The notes beneath the pieces were generated by a model. It saw only the letters and a program-made list of their open reading frames with translations. It did not search any database and was not told the DNA's origin. Positions 35,769-45,958 of a DNA stretch of 64,000 bases are shown piece by piece. How positions within the stretch are numbered: the stretch's first letter is position 1; every line of letters begins with the position of its first letter. A program made the position numbers and the translations under genes. Source of the stretch: Peteryoungia rhizophila (GTDB lineage Bacteria; Pseudomonadota; Alphaproteobacteria; Rhizobiales; Rhizobiaceae); contig NZ_STGT01000002.1 in assembly GCF_004912145.1 (NCBI RefSeq), positions 1 through 64,000 on the forward strand, written 5' to 3'.

Positions 35769-36595
35769 GATCGTGCCTGAAGATTGGAAACGGAGGGCTG
35801 CTGCATATGGTGACGTCCGATGGGAAGCATCATCGGTCTGTCCGAGGTCGGGTCGGTGAGGATTTTGCTTTCAAGGCCAAAGACGTGGCGCACCATGTCC
35901 TCGGTGAGCACGGACTGGGTGGCGCCCGTCCGGAATGGCTTGCCGTCGAGCATGGCGACGAGATGGTCTGCATATCGAGCCGCGAGGTTCAGGTCGTGCA
36001 GGACCATGACGATGGTCGTGCGGCGGAACCGATTGAGATCCGTCAGCAGGTCGAGCACGTCAATCTGGTGGCTGATGTCGAGGAAAGTCGTGGGTTCATC
36101 GAGAAGCAGGATTTCGGTCTCCTGCGCCAGTGCCATGGCGATCCATGCCCGCTGCCGTTGGCCGCCTGACAGCTCGTCCACCGGACGCTCCGCGAGGTCT
36201 GCGGTCTGGGTGGCCTCGAGTGCGTCTGCGATGGCCTTGTCGTCAGCTTTAGTCCAGGAGGCGAAAAGACCGTGATGCGGATGTCGGCCCCGGCTGACGA
36301 GATCCATGACCGTGATGCCGTCCGGCGCGATGGGGGACTGCGGAAGCAGACCGAGCCGCCGGGCGAGTTCACGGGTCGGGAGCCGGTGGATCGCCCGGCC
36401 ATCGAGCAGGACTTCGCCGCGCTTGGGTGCGATCAGCCGTGACAGGGCCTTGAGCAGGGTGGATTTGCCACAGGCATTGGCACCGACGATCGCGGTGATC
36501 CGGCCGGAGGGAATGGCGAGGTCCAGGTCATTGAGGACGAGGTTCTCGCCATAGCCTGCAGAAAGGGATTTCGCCTCGAGGCGGGGATCGGTCAT
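35765..36595 (-). CDS. Ferric-siderophore ABC ATPase (FecE/FhuC-like)
   Basis: A 276-residue ATPase. Walker A is GANACGKST (38-46), the signature is LSGGQRQRAWIAMAL and Walker B is ILLLDEPTTFLD. The stretch GYGENLVLNDLDLAIPSG at the N-terminus and TVMDLVSRGRHPHHGLF before the signature are typical of iron-siderophore importers (FepC/FhuC branch). It overlaps the permease gene upstream and the SIP gene downstream by 4 bp each. It powers uptake of ferric siderophore across the inner membrane. Confidence 0.93.
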   Translation of the reverse strand: MTDPRLEAKSLSAGYGENLVLNDLDLAIPSGRITAIVGANACGKSTLLKALSRLIAPKRGEVLLDGRAIHRLPTRELARRLGLLPQSPIAPDGITVMDLVSRGRHPHHGLFASWTKADDKAIADALEATQTADLAERPVDELSGGQRQRAWIAMALAQETEILLLDEPTTFLDISHQIDVLDLLTDLNRFRRTTIVMVLHDLNLAARYADHLVAMLDGKPFRTGATQSVLTEDMVRHVFGLESKILTDPTSDRPMMLPIGRHHMQQPSVSNLQARS

Positions 36596-37641
36596 GGAGT
36601 ACCTCCGCGGCGGTTGTTCCGGATGATCAGGGTGATGAGATAGGGGGCGCCGAGCGCGCCGGTGACAACGCCGACCGGGTAGCGGCCGGGAAGCAGGAAC
36701 TGACCGACGAAGTCTCCGATCAGGACCAGCACGGCGCCTACCAAACCGGCCGGCAGAAGTATGGAACTGCGGCGCCCGAACATGCCGGTGGCGATCGGGC
36801 CAGCGAGAAACGCGACGAAGGCGATCGGGCCGGTGACGGCGGTGGCGGTGGCGATCAATCCCACGGCTGAAATCATCACGATGAGGCGCGTCGCTGGTAC
36901 GTTCACCCCGAGAGCCGTTGCCGTCTCGTCGCCGGTTCGCATGGCTTCGAGATCGCGCGCCTTGAAGAGGATGAGCGCCCCGAAGACGAGAAGGGATGCC
37001 ATCACGGGGAGGCTCTGTTCGAGCTTTGCCCCGTTGAGACTGCCGGTCAGCCAGCGCATGGCTTCCTGCAGGGTGAAGGCGGGGGCGCGGGAGAGCACAT
37101 AGGCAATCATGCTTTCCAACATGGCCGAAACGCCGATCCCGACGAGGATGAGGCGCGAACCGGCCACACCATTTTTCGCCGAGAGGCCATAGACCAGAAG
37201 CGCGACCGCGAGACCGGCGGCCACGGCAAGCAAGGAGACGGTGGGGCCGCTCAGCGACAGAATGACGATCGCGAAGACCGCCGCTGCGCTTGCTCCGGAC
37301 GTGATGCCGATGATGTCAGGGCTGGCAAGCGGATTGCGCAGCATCGTCTGGAAGGCTGCTCCACCCAGCCCGAAGCTGACACCTGCGACGATTGCGAGAA
37401 TAGCCCGCGGCAGGCGCAACTGGCCGACGGTGAAATCGGCGCCGGGAACACTCTCACCCATGAGAACATGCACGACGTCGGGAATGGGGGTGAAAGTCTG
37501 TCCTGCCATCAGCGTCAGAAAGAAGCCGAGCAGCCCCAGGACCATCATTGAGGCCAGAAGCGCGTGACGATGCCGGGCCTGGCGGCGACGGCTCGATGCG
37601 ATCATCGCAGCCGTCAGCGGAGGGATCTGGAGGCCGTTCAC
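36592..37641 (-). CDS. Ferric-siderophore ABC permease (FecD-like)
   Basis: A 349-residue FecCD-family permease with about nine helices. Landmarks are FGLGGAAFQTMLRNPLASPD, IIGITSGASAAAVFAI, the coupling part EAMRTGDETATALGVNV, TGPIAFVAFLAGPIA and GRYPVGVVTGALGAPYLI at the end. The open frame extends over 380 codons upstream, but that part is an Arg-rich shadow of the companion permease. GTG 37641, overlapping the preceding stop (GTGA) and preceded by GAAGGTGA, is the natural start. It forms a heterodimer with the FecC-like permease. Confidence 0.9.
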   Translation of the reverse strand: MNGLQIPPLTAAMIASSRRRQARHRHALLASMMVLGLLGFFLTLMAGQTFTPIPDVVHVLMGESVPGADFTVGQLRLPRAILAIVAGVSFGLGGAAFQTMLRNPLASPDIIGITSGASAAAVFAIVILSLSGPTVSLLAVAAGLAVALLVYGLSAKNGVAGSRLILVGIGVSAMLESMIAYVLSRAPAFTLQEAMRWLTGSLNGAKLEQSLPVMASLLVFGALILFKARDLEAMRTGDETATALGVNVPATRLIVMISAVGLIATATAVTGPIAFVAFLAGPIATGMFGRRSSILLPAGLVGAVLVLIGDFVGQFLLPGRYPVGVVTGALGAPYLITLIIRNNRRGGTP

Positions 37642-38681
37642 AGGTCTTTCACCTTCTGTCGCCGGACGATGAAGATGAAGAAGGGTGCGCCGATCAGGGC
37701 GGTGACGACGCCGACTTCCAATTCGGCCGGGCGAGCTGCGAGACGTCCCAGGACATCGCTCGTGGTCAGCAGAATAGCACCTCCAAGTGCCGAGAACGGC
37801 AGCAGCCAGCGATGGTCTACGCCGACCAGCAGTCGGCAGGCATGCGGAACGACGAGACCGACAAAGCCGATGGGACCGCAGACGGCTGTCGTTGCGCCGC
37901 AGAGCATCACGGCGCCGAGCGTTGCCATGCCCCGGGCAAGTGCCACGCGTTCCCCAAGGCCGGCTGCGAGTTCGTCGCCGAGGGCCAGCGCATTGAGCCG
38001 TCTTGCCGAGAGGAGGCACAGGACGAAGCCGACCAAGAGGAAGGCGTAAACCGGCTCCATACGTTCGAACGTCGCGCCGCCGACACCGCCGATCTGCCAG
38101 GAGCGGATGCCGCCGGCGATGTCTGCCCGGGGAAGAACGACGGCGATCACCAGCGAGGAAAAGGCAATCGATGTCGCCGTGCCTGACAGCGCGAGCTTCA
38201 GCGGCGTCGCGCCACCGCGGCCCATCGAGCCGATGACATAGACGAAGACCGCAGTCGCTGCCGCGCCTGCGATCGCGACCCAGATGAAGGTGTGGGCGGA
38301 ACTGATGCCGAACCACGCGACGCCGACGACCACTGCCAGCGAGGCGCCGATATTGATTCCGAGAATGCCGGGGTCGGCGAGCGGATTGCGCGTGACACCC
38401 TGCATGACGGCGCCGGCGAGGCCGAGGGCCGCGCCTGCCATCAAGGCAAGGATGGTCCGCGGAATGCGCGTCGCCACTGCTGCGCGATCCAGCGTCGATG
38501 TATCGCCAGAGATTGCAGCCAGAACATCGGCCACCGGGACATCGCGCGTGCCGATCATCAGTGACAGGACCGCGACCGCGACGCCGATTGCGACGACCGT
38601 ACCGAGCCAGAATAATCGGCTGGTGTTTGTCGCGCGACCGGACGATTGCCGGTGTGCCTGATGTCTCGCCAGCGCCGTCAT
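37638..38681 (-). CDS. Ferric-siderophore ABC permease (FecC-like)
   Basis: A 347-residue FecCD-family permease. It has LRxPR-like RIPRTILALMAGAALGLAG, AVMQGVTRNPLADPGILGIN, the coupling segment NALALGDELAAGLG, CGPIGFVGLVVPHACRLLVG and the C-terminal GVVTALIGAPFFIFI. The two permeases are clearly related yet diverged, as in Fec/Fep systems. It overlaps the binding-protein gene upstream by 4 bp. Confidence 0.92.
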   Translation of the reverse strand: MTALARHQAHRQSSGRATNTSRLFWLGTVVAIGVAVAVLSLMIGTRDVPVADVLAAISGDTSTLDRAAVATRIPRTILALMAGAALGLAGAVMQGVTRNPLADPGILGINIGASLAVVVGVAWFGISSAHTFIWVAIAGAAATAVFVYVIGSMGRGGATPLKLALSGTATSIAFSSLVIAVVLPRADIAGGIRSWQIGGVGGATFERMEPVYAFLLVGFVLCLLSARRLNALALGDELAAGLGERVALARGMATLGAVMLCGATTAVCGPIGFVGLVVPHACRLLVGVDHRWLLPFSALGGAILLTTSDVLGRLAARPAELEVGVVTALIGAPFFIFIVRRQKVKDL

Positions 38682-39673
38682 TCCGTCTTTCTGGCCGCTT
38701 CTGCCAGCATGGCGACATAGGCGGGTAGCACCCAGGTGATCGAGAGGGGCGTAGGGTTGGCGGCAGTGCCGACTGGATCGCGGCCCAGCGTGACGATCGC
38801 GTCATGCTTGACGGCCGGCATGTGGGCGAGCAGCGGATTGGCTTTCATGGCCTCGATCAATCCCCGGTCGCCATAGGTCACGAGGATGTCGACGTCATCG
38901 AAGAGATCGATCTGCTCGGCGCTGATCGAACCGGCGAAACTTCCGTTCGAAGACGCCTCCGTCACACTTTTCGGCATGGAGAGACCGAGATCCGCAAAGA
39001 AGCGGACGCGTGTGTCCTGCGTCGTGTAGAAGTTGACGATGCTGAGATCATGAGCGTCGAGATGGGTGACGAACATGGCCGTCTTGCCCTTCAACTCCGG
39101 ATATTTCGCAACTTCCGCAGCGATCTTCTCTTCGATGTCGGCAATCAGCGTTTCGCCTTCCTGAGCGAGGCCGAGGCCGGCGCTGTCGAAACGGATCATC
39201 TCGCGCCAGTCCGTCGACCAGGGCGCCTGCGGATAGGCGACGACCGGGGCAATCTGGCTCAAGGTGTCGTAGTCAGACTGGCTCAATCCCGAATAGGCGG
39301 CAAGAATGACCTCCGGCTGCGTGCCGGCGACAGCTTCGAAATCGATGCCATCGCCTTCATCGAAGAGTTGCGGTGCATCGGCATCGAGTTCCTTCAGGCG
39401 TTCAGCCACCCAGGGCAGCAGCGCGTCACCGTCATCGTCGCCGAAATTCGCCGCGGCCATGCCGACGGGGATCACGCCCAAAGCGAGAGGCACTTCATGA
39501 TTGGCCCAGGCAACCGTCGCCACGCGTTTCGGCTTCGCGGCGATCGTGGTCTTTCCGAGCGCATGAGAAATATCGAGTGGAAAACGGGTCTGTTCGGCCG
39601 CTCGCACGGAGGTGGTCCATGACAGGCACAGGAGCGCGGCGGCAAGCCCCAGGTGATGCAAGTTGATCCGCAT
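38678..39673 (-). CDS. Ferric-siderophore periplasmic binding protein
   Basis: A 331-residue type-III binding protein (FecB/FepB/FhuD-like). A Sec signal ends near VRA (22-24). Family features: KTTIAAKPKRVATVAWANHEVPLALGV after the first strand and QPEVILAAYSGLSQSDYDTL. No lipobox is seen, so it should be free in the periplasm. It is the first gene of a five-gene operon (binding protein, two permeases, ATPase, SIP). The Shine-Dalgarno is weak (GGGATG, 8 bases before the ATG) but no better start precedes the signal peptide. It is divergent from the TonB receptor. Confidence 0.9.
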   Translation of the reverse strand: MRINLHHLGLAAALLCLSWTTSVRAAEQTRFPLDISHALGKTTIAAKPKRVATVAWANHEVPLALGVIPVGMAAANFGDDDGDALLPWVAERLKELDADAPQLFDEGDGIDFEAVAGTQPEVILAAYSGLSQSDYDTLSQIAPVVAYPQAPWSTDWREMIRFDSAGLGLAQEGETLIADIEEKIAAEVAKYPELKGKTAMFVTHLDAHDLSIVNFYTTQDTRVRFFADLGLSMPKSVTEASSNGSFAGSISAEQIDLFDDVDILVTYGDRGLIEAMKANPLLAHMPAVKHDAIVTLGRDPVGTAANPTPLSITWVLPAYVAMLAEAARKTE

Positions 39674-39989
39674 GGGTCACAATCATCCCTTGATTAAGTT
39701 GACTTTCCCTCTCAGCTTCACCGGGTGGGGTCAAGCTTTTTGCACCGCGCTGGCAAAAGCGCCTCTTGATTTTCCGGGGGAATTTACAAAAAAGGGGATT
39801 CTACAATACTGGATGAAAATTATCCAGTTAATGGCCGGCAGACCGATGAGGGATTAATCTGTGGCGAGCCGGGCTTGGGGATAGGGCCGAAGGAGACTGC
39901 AAGTTGATCCTGGATATCGGTTGGCTCCCGACGATGATCCTCAGGGGTCGTCGAGACGGAATGTCTGAACGCCAAATCCTGGAAACATC
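39674..39989. promoter_or_regulatory. 316-bp divergent control region of siderophore genes
   Basis: AT-richer gap between the binding-protein and TonB receptor genes. It contains ACTGGAT-N7-ATCCAGT (39808-39828), a clean dyad suited to a regulator. It also has one TGA-N9-TCA match (39700-39714), the loose form of the rhizobial RirA iron-responsive box; a motif that short can occur by chance. Both promoters should lie here. No small gene is convincing. Confidence 0.45.
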
Positions 39990-42134
39990 ATGATCAGAGT
40001 CATTTCTTCCGGAAGCACGAGCCGAGCTTCCATCCGCCAGCGTACTGCCGTGCTTTTGGGCTGCACAGCTTTCATCGCCTTGATGCCTGCATTTGCGGGA
40101 GCGCAGGACGCGGATAGCGAAACCACCGTTCTCCAGACCATCACCGTGGAGGGCGCCGGTCAGGGTGACGCGGATTCTAAGACCGTGGTTGCAACGAAAG
40201 CGGCAGCCGGCAGCCGTATGACCACAGACATCATGGATACCGCCGCATCGGTTTCCGTCGTGACGGCCAAGGAAATCCAGCAGCGTGCGGCGAAGAGTAT
40301 CGAAGAGGTGCTTCAGTACACGCCTGCCGTCACCGCAGATTTCTACGGCTCCGACGACCGTTTCGACTACTATAAAATTCGCGGCTTCGACGCCTGGGCC
40401 TATCGCGATGGCCTCACCCTCGGTGACCCCTTCGGCGGCGTCCGCGAGGAGCCTTACGCGTTCGAACGTGTGGAGGTCCTGAAGGGGGCAAGCTCGACGG
40501 TCTACGGCGTATCGGACCCCGGTGGTGCCATCAACTATGCGACGAAGCTACCCAAGACGGATCGCTTCGGCGAAGTCTATGGCACGACAGGGTCGAACAA
40601 GCGTGGTGAAGTCGGCTTCGACTTCGGTGACAATCTGACCGAGGACAATACCCTGTCCTACCGCCTGACCGGCAAGCTGCAGAATGCCGAGAAGGAATAC
40701 GATTTCTCACAGGACGACGAGAAGTTCATCATGGGCGGCCTGACCTGGCGGCCAACGGACATGACCAGCTTGAGCTTGGTCTACGATCACCTCAACCGTG
40801 ACAGCGTTCCCGGTGGTGGTGGGCATCCGATCGGCACGAATCTCGACCGCAGTGTGTTTCTCGGCGAGCCGGACTACAATTACGATACGACGAACCGGAA
40901 CACCTTCAGTGTGTTGTTCGACCACGATTTCGGGAATGGCCTGACGTTCGGCTCAAATGCCCGCTACAGCAAGTCGAATACAGGCTTCGGTTATGCCTAT
41001 GTTCAGGACAATACTCCCGATTATGCCGGGACGACCGTTTCGCGAGACTATTACGGCAACGCGCAGAATCGAGAAGATTTCCTCATCGATGCCCATCTGC
41101 AATATGATGGAAGCTTCGATTTCGTTGAGAGCAGAACGCTCGCAGGTCTCGACTACAAGCGCCACAATGGGACCGGCACGACCTACTATATGAGTGCGCC
41201 GGACATCAACTGGACCAATCCGGTCTATAGTGGCGCGCCGACCTATGCGACGCCCTATGTCGCCGATGTCAGCAAGCAGTCGACGGTTGGTTTGTACCTG
41301 CAGCAAGAGGCGACATTCGCGGAAAAGCTGATCGTATCCGTCGGTTTGCGGAACGACTGGATGGATCTGTCTTCGGTGGATACCGAGTGGTACACCAACG
41401 GTTCTCCGATCACGACCGAAAGCGCGGGTGACTTCAGCGAGTTTTCCAAGCGTATCGGCGCGACCTATCGCGTCACGGACGAGTTCGCGGTCTATGCGAG
41501 TTATGCCGAGTCCGTCGCCCCTCCAAGCGTCGGCGTTGATCCCGAGCGTGGGGAGCAGATGGAGCTTGGTGTGAAATATAGCCCGGAGGCTTTCCCGGCT
41601 CTGTTCACCGCATCGATCTATGATCTGACGAAGACCAATATCACGCGAACGAACCCATCAACCGCACTGCCTGAGACGATCGGCGAAGTGCGCGTTCGTG
41701 GTATCGATCTGGAAGCCAAGGCAGAGCTCACCGACAATCTCAGCTTGACCGGCGGTTACTCTTACCTCGTGTCCGAGATCATGGAGAACGGCACTGCTGG
41801 AAATGAAGGCAATGAGCTCGCCATGGTTCCGCGCCAGACTGCTTCGCTCTGGCTGAACTACACGATCGATGGGGACGGGCAGCGGGGCGACATGACTGTC
41901 GGTGGCGGGGCTCGCTATATCGGCTCTTACTTCTACACGGACGCCAATACGGGCTCGACCGATGGCAATATCGTCTTCGATGCAGCCTTGACCTACAAGA
42001 TCCGGGAAAACACCAGCTTTGAACTGAACGTCAGCAACGTGTTCGACGAGAAGTATATTGCGAACGCTGGTTACGGTGCCGATTTCTACAATCCGGGGCG
42101 CACCATCTACGCGACCATCCGCCAGACCTGGTGA
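39990..42134 (+). CDS. TonB-dependent siderophore receptor
   Basis: A 714-residue outer-membrane receptor. The signal peptide ends near AFAGA (residues 34-38), followed by a TonB-box-like LQTITVEG. The plug domain runs to about residue 200 (SVVTAKEIQQRAAKSIEEVLQ in shorter form, RGFDAW, EVLKGASSTVYG, DPGGAINYATK). The beta-barrel has the final family stretch NVFDEKYIANAG and ends in Trp. There is no N-terminal signalling (STN) domain, so it is transport-only. With the divergent ABC operon it makes a full outer- to inner-membrane ferric-siderophore route. The plug type fits hydroxamate/catecholate receptors of the FhuA/FhuE class; the siderophore itself is unknown. Confidence 0.93.
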   Translation: MIRVISSGSTSRASIRQRTAVLLGCTAFIALMPAFAGAQDADSETTVLQTITVEGAGQGDADSKTVVATKAAAGSRMTTDIMDTAASVSVVTAKEIQQRAAKSIEEVLQYTPAVTADFYGSDDRFDYYKIRGFDAWAYRDGLTLGDPFGGVREEPYAFERVEVLKGASSTVYGVSDPGGAINYATKLPKTDRFGEVYGTTGSNKRGEVGFDFGDNLTEDNTLSYRLTGKLQNAEKEYDFSQDDEKFIMGGLTWRPTDMTSLSLVYDHLNRDSVPGGGGHPIGTNLDRSVFLGEPDYNYDTTNRNTFSVLFDHDFGNGLTFGSNARYSKSNTGFGYAYVQDNTPDYAGTTVSRDYYGNAQNREDFLIDAHLQYDGSFDFVESRTLAGLDYKRHNGTGTTYYMSAPDINWTNPVYSGAPTYATPYVADVSKQSTVGLYLQQEATFAEKLIVSVGLRNDWMDLSSVDTEWYTNGSPITTESAGDFSEFSKRIGATYRVTDEFAVYASYAESVAPPSVGVDPERGEQMELGVKYSPEAFPALFTASIYDLTKTNITRTNPSTALPETIGEVRVRGIDLEAKAELTDNLSLTGGYSYLVSEIMENGTAGNEGNELAMVPRQTASLWLNYTIDGDGQRGDMTVGGGARYIGSYFYTDANTGSTDGNIVFDAALTYKIRENTSFELNVSNVFDEKYIANAGYGADFYNPGRTIYATIRQTW

Positions 42135-42143
42135 GATGAACGG

Positions 42144-42171
42144 GCCCCGCCGGCTTCACATCTGGCGGGGC
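42144..42171. terminator. Stem-loop between TonB receptor and AraC gene
   Basis: GCCCCGCCGG and CTGGCGGGGC pair over about 10 bp (one G-T) around CTTCACAT, in the 45-bp gap between convergent genes. There is no T-run on either strand, so termination strength is uncertain. Confidence 0.5.
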
Positions 42172-42179
42172 GCGCTTCC

Positions 42180-43115
42180 TCAATCCAGTTGATGTGCGCG
42201 CCGCCAGGCGGCAGGGGTCTCGCCGGTCACGCTGCGGAAGACCTTGGTCAAGTGCGCCTGGTCGGTGAAGCCGAGCTGGACGCTGATTTCGGCGATGCTC
42301 ATCGAGGTATCGCCGAGCAGCTTTCGTGCGAGGTCGATGCGGCGTGCCAGCTGCCACTGGAGCGGGGTCATGTCGGTCGTCTGACGGAACACGGTCGCGA
42401 ACCAGCTTTCGGACAGCCCGACCACATCCGCCATCTCCTTCACGGCGAGGCGCCGACCACCGCAATTGGCGAAGTAGGCCGAAAGTCGGTTCAGTTGTGC
42501 CTGGGTCAGCCGCCCACTGGCGGCACCAACACTCGTCTCGTCCCCCTGCAGATCGAGGAGCCCGGTGACGATGCTGCCGATCAGGTTTTCGGCAAAAGCC
42601 GTGTGCCGGACATGTGTCGAGAGCTCTTCGACCACGAGGTTCGCCAGACTGGTCAGCGGTCCCGGGTCGTGCAGTTCCACAGGTTGTTTCAGTGTCGCGC
42701 GTGCAGCCGACGTGCCGATCACTGGCGAAATGTAGCGCATCATCCGATCGTGGTGCAGATGCAGGTCGAGGTGCGAGAAGCGGTGGCGCCGCGTGAACCT
42801 CGTCCACATGGGAACGCCGGCCGGGACATAGATCGCCCGCGCCATTCCGCGCTCACCGTGGCCGACTTCCCCGCGCTGGTCGGCGACCTGGATCTGGGTG
42901 CTCACGTCGTTGAAGAAGAACATGATGCGGGGATCAGGAGACAGATAGTAGCCGCTGGCACCCGCATGGCCCTCCGCATCCCAATGCACACCGACAATGC
43001 CGTCCAATGAGCGCCATTTAGCCGGCAGCAAGGCCCGAATGCCGTCTATCTCGGTCTGCATCTGGTGTAGATAGGTCAACTCTCTCGCCTCTCGCCCATC
43101 GTCGGTGGCTTGCAC
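42180..43115 (-). CDS. AraC-family regulator of siderophore uptake
   Basis: A 311-residue AraC/XylS regulator. The C-terminal 100 residues carry the two HTHs: LAVKEMADVVGLSESWFATV and ISVQLGFTDQAHLTKVFRSV with the closing GETPAAWRR. The N-terminal half is an effector domain resembling those of siderophore-responsive AraC proteins (PchR-like), which activate the cognate TonB receptor when ferric siderophore is inside. The start is a GTG at 43115 with a poor Shine-Dalgarno; an in-frame ATG at 43061 is possible. It is convergent with the receptor gene, and a role in controlling it is inferred from location. Confidence 0.85.
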   Translation of the reverse strand: MQATDDGREARELTYLHQMQTEIDGIRALLPAKWRSLDGIVGVHWDAEGHAGASGYYLSPDPRIMFFFNDVSTQIQVADQRGEVGHGERGMARAIYVPAGVPMWTRFTRRHRFSHLDLHLHHDRMMRYISPVIGTSAARATLKQPVELHDPGPLTSLANLVVEELSTHVRHTAFAENLIGSIVTGLLDLQGDETSVGAASGRLTQAQLNRLSAYFANCGGRRLAVKEMADVVGLSESWFATVFRQTTDMTPLQWQLARRIDLARKLLGDTSMSIAEISVQLGFTDQAHLTKVFRSVTGETPAAWRRAHQLD

Positions 43116-43242
43116 GGCTGCCGGGACACGGGGGTACCTTTGGCCAGAAAAATGCGCGGGGTCAATAAAGATGACTTAATCGGTCATATTTCTGTGGTCG
43201 TCGACGCTTGGGTTTGGCCTGCAATTCAGCGCTTCGGGCGGC

Positions 43243-44625
43243 TCATTGATCCCTTTCTAAGGCAATCAGTTTCCGCCATGTCGCAGCGTAGCGGTCGAGT
43301 CCGGGAATGGTCTCGTCGACGAAACGGGGTGGGCACGATGGCCGGATCCCCGCAAGAAGTGCCGCACCCGACGATGTGCCGGTCTGCGATGTTGATACGT
43401 AAACATCTCGTCGTGTCAGGCTGTGCAAGGCTGCGACAAAAATGCGGTTCGCGGCGAAAGGCCCCTCGACGATGATCGGCCCCTTGGAATCGATCATGTC
43501 GAGACAGGTCACTGTCATCAAGGCCTGGTAGAGACTGGCCGAGGCCTGACGTTCTGCAACCTTCTCCGCTTCCAAATGCCATCGACCTTTCATGGACGGA
43601 AACGGACCGGTGCCGCTTACGCTGCTCGGCAACAACATGCGCTCGTGTAATACCACGTCTGCGACGGCCGCCCATTCCGCTTCCGCTGTCACGGCCGCCA
43701 GCTTTTTCGTCGCAATCTCCCATTCGCGGCCGCCCATGTAACGGGCGGACGGTACGGCGGTGCCATAGGCATCGACGTTGGCAAGCGTGTCCCGCTCGCT
43801 ATCCAGCTTTTCGGGCTGCCCTCCGGGCGCAAAGCAGATGACCCATGTGCCTGTCGATACGACCGTGCAGGGAAGGCCGAAGCCGACGAGGTGCGGCAAG
43901 AGCGATGCGTTGGAATCATGAATGCCGCAATAGACCGGGACCGGTTTCGACAGGCCGAGCCTTCGTGCGATTTCCGGTCGGATATCGCCCAGGATATCGA
44001 ATGCGGAGCGGATCGGCGCCATCTTGTCCGCAATCTCAAGGCGGTCGACGAGAGCCGAATATTGGTCTGCAAAGGGAAGCCATAGATCGGTGTGGCATCC
44101 GAGCGAAGTTTTCTCGTTGGCCGCGATAGCCGTCAGGCGATAGGCCCAGTATTGCGGATAGGTGAGGATGGTCGAGACACGCGCGAACTCGTTGGGAAAA
44201 CGGTCTCGCTGGAAGTGGAGCTGCGCACCTAGATTGAGACCTCCGGTGATACGGGGTGAAAAGCTTTCCCTGAAGTCCGGTCGGATCAGGTCATAGGCCC
44301 GGTTCACCTCGTCCGGGTAGGTGTGTTCGTAGTCGAGCACGGGCAGCGCAAGTGCGCCTTTGTCGTCGAGCAGGGCCGCGCTCGCACCATGTGTGGTGAT
44401 GGATAGGGCATCGAAGCCCGGGTCGACTGCGAACTCGGCAAGGGTGTCGAGGATGAAGGCCCATAGCCGTTCTGTATCGAAATGCGGATAGGGCGGGCCG
44501 GCCAGCACGATATTGGCAGTCTTGCGGACGGCCACTTCCGCACCTGTCCGCCCATCGACAATGACCACCTTGGCGTTGGTCTTGCCGATGTCGATGACGG
44601 CTATTCGCTCAAGGCTTTCTGTCAT
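43243..44625 (-). CDS. rhaK: L-rhamnose kinase of the rhizobial pathway (FGGY family)
   Basis: A 460-residue FGGY-family sugar kinase. The N-terminal phosphate-binding motif is [13 protein letters not shown] (from Asp12). The ATPase-fold stretches [13 protein letters not shown] and [12 protein letters not shown], and the C-terminal [15 protein letters not shown] segment, are present. In R. leguminosarum RhaK is the last gene of rhaRSTPQUK and is needed both for rhamnose phosphorylation and for transport activity. ATG 44625 overlaps the rhaU stop by 4 bp; the longer upstream frame is the out-of-frame rhaU region. Confidence 0.92.
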   Translation of the reverse strand: MTESLERIAVIDIGKTNAKVVIVDGRTGAEVAVRKTANIVLAGPPYPHFDTERLWAFILDTLAEFAVDPGFDALSITTHGASAALLDDKGALALPVLDYEHTYPDEVNRAYDLIRPDFRESFSPRITGGLNLGAQLHFQRDRFPNEFARVSTILTYPQYWAYRLTAIAANEKTSLGCHTDLWLPFADQYSALVDRLEIADKMAPIRSAFDILGDIRPEIARRLGLSKPVPVYCGIHDSNASLLPHLVGFGLPCTVVSTGTWVICFAPGGQPEKLDSERDTLANVDAYGTAVPSARYMGGREWEIATKKLAAVTAEAEWAAVADVVLHERMLLPSSVSGTGPFPSMKGRWHLEAEKVAERQASASLYQALMTVTCLDMIDSKGPIIVEGPFAANRIFVAALHSLTRRDVYVSTSQTGTSSGAALLAGIRPSCPPRFVDETIPGLDRYAATWRKLIALERDQ

Positions 44626-44945
44626 GGCATGTGAAAGACGGGTTTCAGGTCGACCGCCCATGGCGAGTTGTCCGGGTTGGTCTGCATGACATCCGCCATG
44701 TGTACCCACCAGCGCTGCATCACGGGATGGGAGGGTAGGTCCGTCATGCCGTGTGTCTTCTTGCGCGTCAGGACTCCGATCAGCAGGTTGGTCTCCGGAT
44801 CGAGATGGATGGTGTAGTCGCTGATGCCGGCTTCATGCAGAAGATCGACTAGATCTGGCCAGATCTCGTCATGGCGCTTGCGGTATTCCGTTTCCATGCC
44901 GGGATTGAGTTTCATCTTGAAGACGTGACGTTCGGTCTGGCTCAT
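44622..44945 (-). CDS. rhaU: L-rhamnose mutarotase
   Basis: A 107-residue mutarotase (RhaM/RhaU family) that interconverts alpha and beta anomers of L-rhamnose. Characteristic are [21 protein letters not shown] at the start (given here shortened as KMKLNPGM...RHDEIWP), the His in [18 protein letters not shown] and the C-terminal [12 protein letters not shown]. The start shares one base with the rhaQ stop (TGATG) and the end overlaps rhaK by 4 bp. It is known as rhaU in rhizobia. Confidence 0.93.
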   Translation of the reverse strand: MSQTERHVFKMKLNPGMETEYRKRHDEIWPDLVDLLHEAGISDYTIHLDPETNLLIGVLTRKKTHGMTDLPSHPVMQRWWVHMADVMQTNPDNSPWAVDLKPVFHMP

Positions 44946-45958
44946 CAGGCGTTCCTCGCATGCTTGATCCGTCGCGCGACGATGGGGAGCGCGATGGTGA
45001 TGATGAGCAGCAATCCGATGAAGATGGACATGACGATGCCAGGGACATTCAGGAGGCCGAGGCCGAAGGTGACGAGGCCCATGACGAAGGCGGCGATCAC
45101 CACGCCGACAATCGTCCCGGAACCGCCAAGGATTGAGACGCCGCCGAGCACGACCATGGTGACAACTTCGAGCTCCCAGCCCTGAGCGATCGAAGGGCGG
45201 GTGGAGCCGAGCCGGGAGGTGAGGCAGACGGCGGCGATGCCGCTCATCAGCCCGGTCAGCAAGAAGAGGATGAACTTCACGCGCTCGACCGGGATGCCGG
45301 AGAAACGTGCGGCCAGAGGGTTCATACCGATCACATAGACATGGCGGCCGAAATTGGTCCGATGCAGCAGGATGGCGAAGAGACAGGCCACAACCAGGAA
45401 CAGGACGAACTCGAACGAGATGACCCAGACGACATAACCCTGGCCGAAGAAGGCGAAGTCCGCAGGATATTTGCCAAAGGCTCTGTCACCCAGCACGAGA
45501 TAGGAGATGCCGCGGAAGAGGCTCATCGTGCCGATCGTCACGACGATCGACGGCAGTTTCAGGCCGGCGACCAACAGGCCGTTGAAAGCGCCGCAGGCAA
45601 GGCCGGTTGTAATGCCGATAGCGACGAGACCAGGTGTCCCCATTCCCATTTGAACGGCATACCCCATGGCGGTCGAGGCGAGCGCGATGATGGCGGCGAC
45701 CGAGAGATCGATCTCGCCGGCGATGATCAGGAGCGCCATGGCAAAGGCGATCAGCGCCTTTTCCGTGAAGTTGAAAGTGGCGTCCGAGAGGTTCCAGGCA
45801 TTGAGAAAATAGGGAGAGGCCAGCGAATTCGCGATGAAGATCATGATCGCGACAGCAAAGAGGAGAACCTCCCAGCTGCCAAGCAGGCGACGGAACGGTG
45901 TCTCGAGGCGATCGGGAATGACCCGTGTCTCGTGGGTTTGGCTGGTCGAGGTGCTCAT
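44945..45958 (-). CDS. rhaQ: Rhamnose ABC transporter permease
   Basis: A 337-residue RbsC-type permease with [41 protein letters not shown] and [21 protein letters not shown], the usual family landmarks. It is one of two permeases in the operon, which form a heterodimer. The order rhaT-rhaP-rhaQ-rhaU-rhaK matches the R. leguminosarum operon and gives the name. It overlaps rhaP by 4 bp. Confidence 0.9.
   Translation of the reverse strand: MSTSTSQTHETRVIPDRLETPFRRLLGSWEVLLFAVAIMIFIANSLASPYFLNAWNLSDATFNFTEKALIAFAMALLIIAGEIDLSVAAIIALASTAMGYAVQMGMGTPGLVAIGITTGLACGAFNGLLVAGLKLPSIVVTIGTMSLFRGISYLVLGDRAFGKYPADFAFFGQGYVVWVISFEFVLFLVVACLFAILLHRTNFGRHVYVIGMNPLAARFSGIPVERVKFILFLLTGLMSGIAAVCLTSRLGSTRPSIAQGWELEVVTMVVLGGVSILGGSGTIVGVVIAAFVMGLVTFGLGLLNVPGIVMSIFIGLLLIITIALPIVARRIKHARNA

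Noticed and set aside
37642..38805. N-terminal extension of the FecD-like permease of more than 380 codons
   Set aside because: The extension is an out-of-frame reading of the FecC-like gene; GTG 37641 overlapping the stop is the natural start.
39700..39714. TGA-N9-TCA as a firm RirA iron-responsive box
   Set aside because: Only six fixed bases; expected by chance every few kb. Mentioned in the control region entry but not called as a site by itself.
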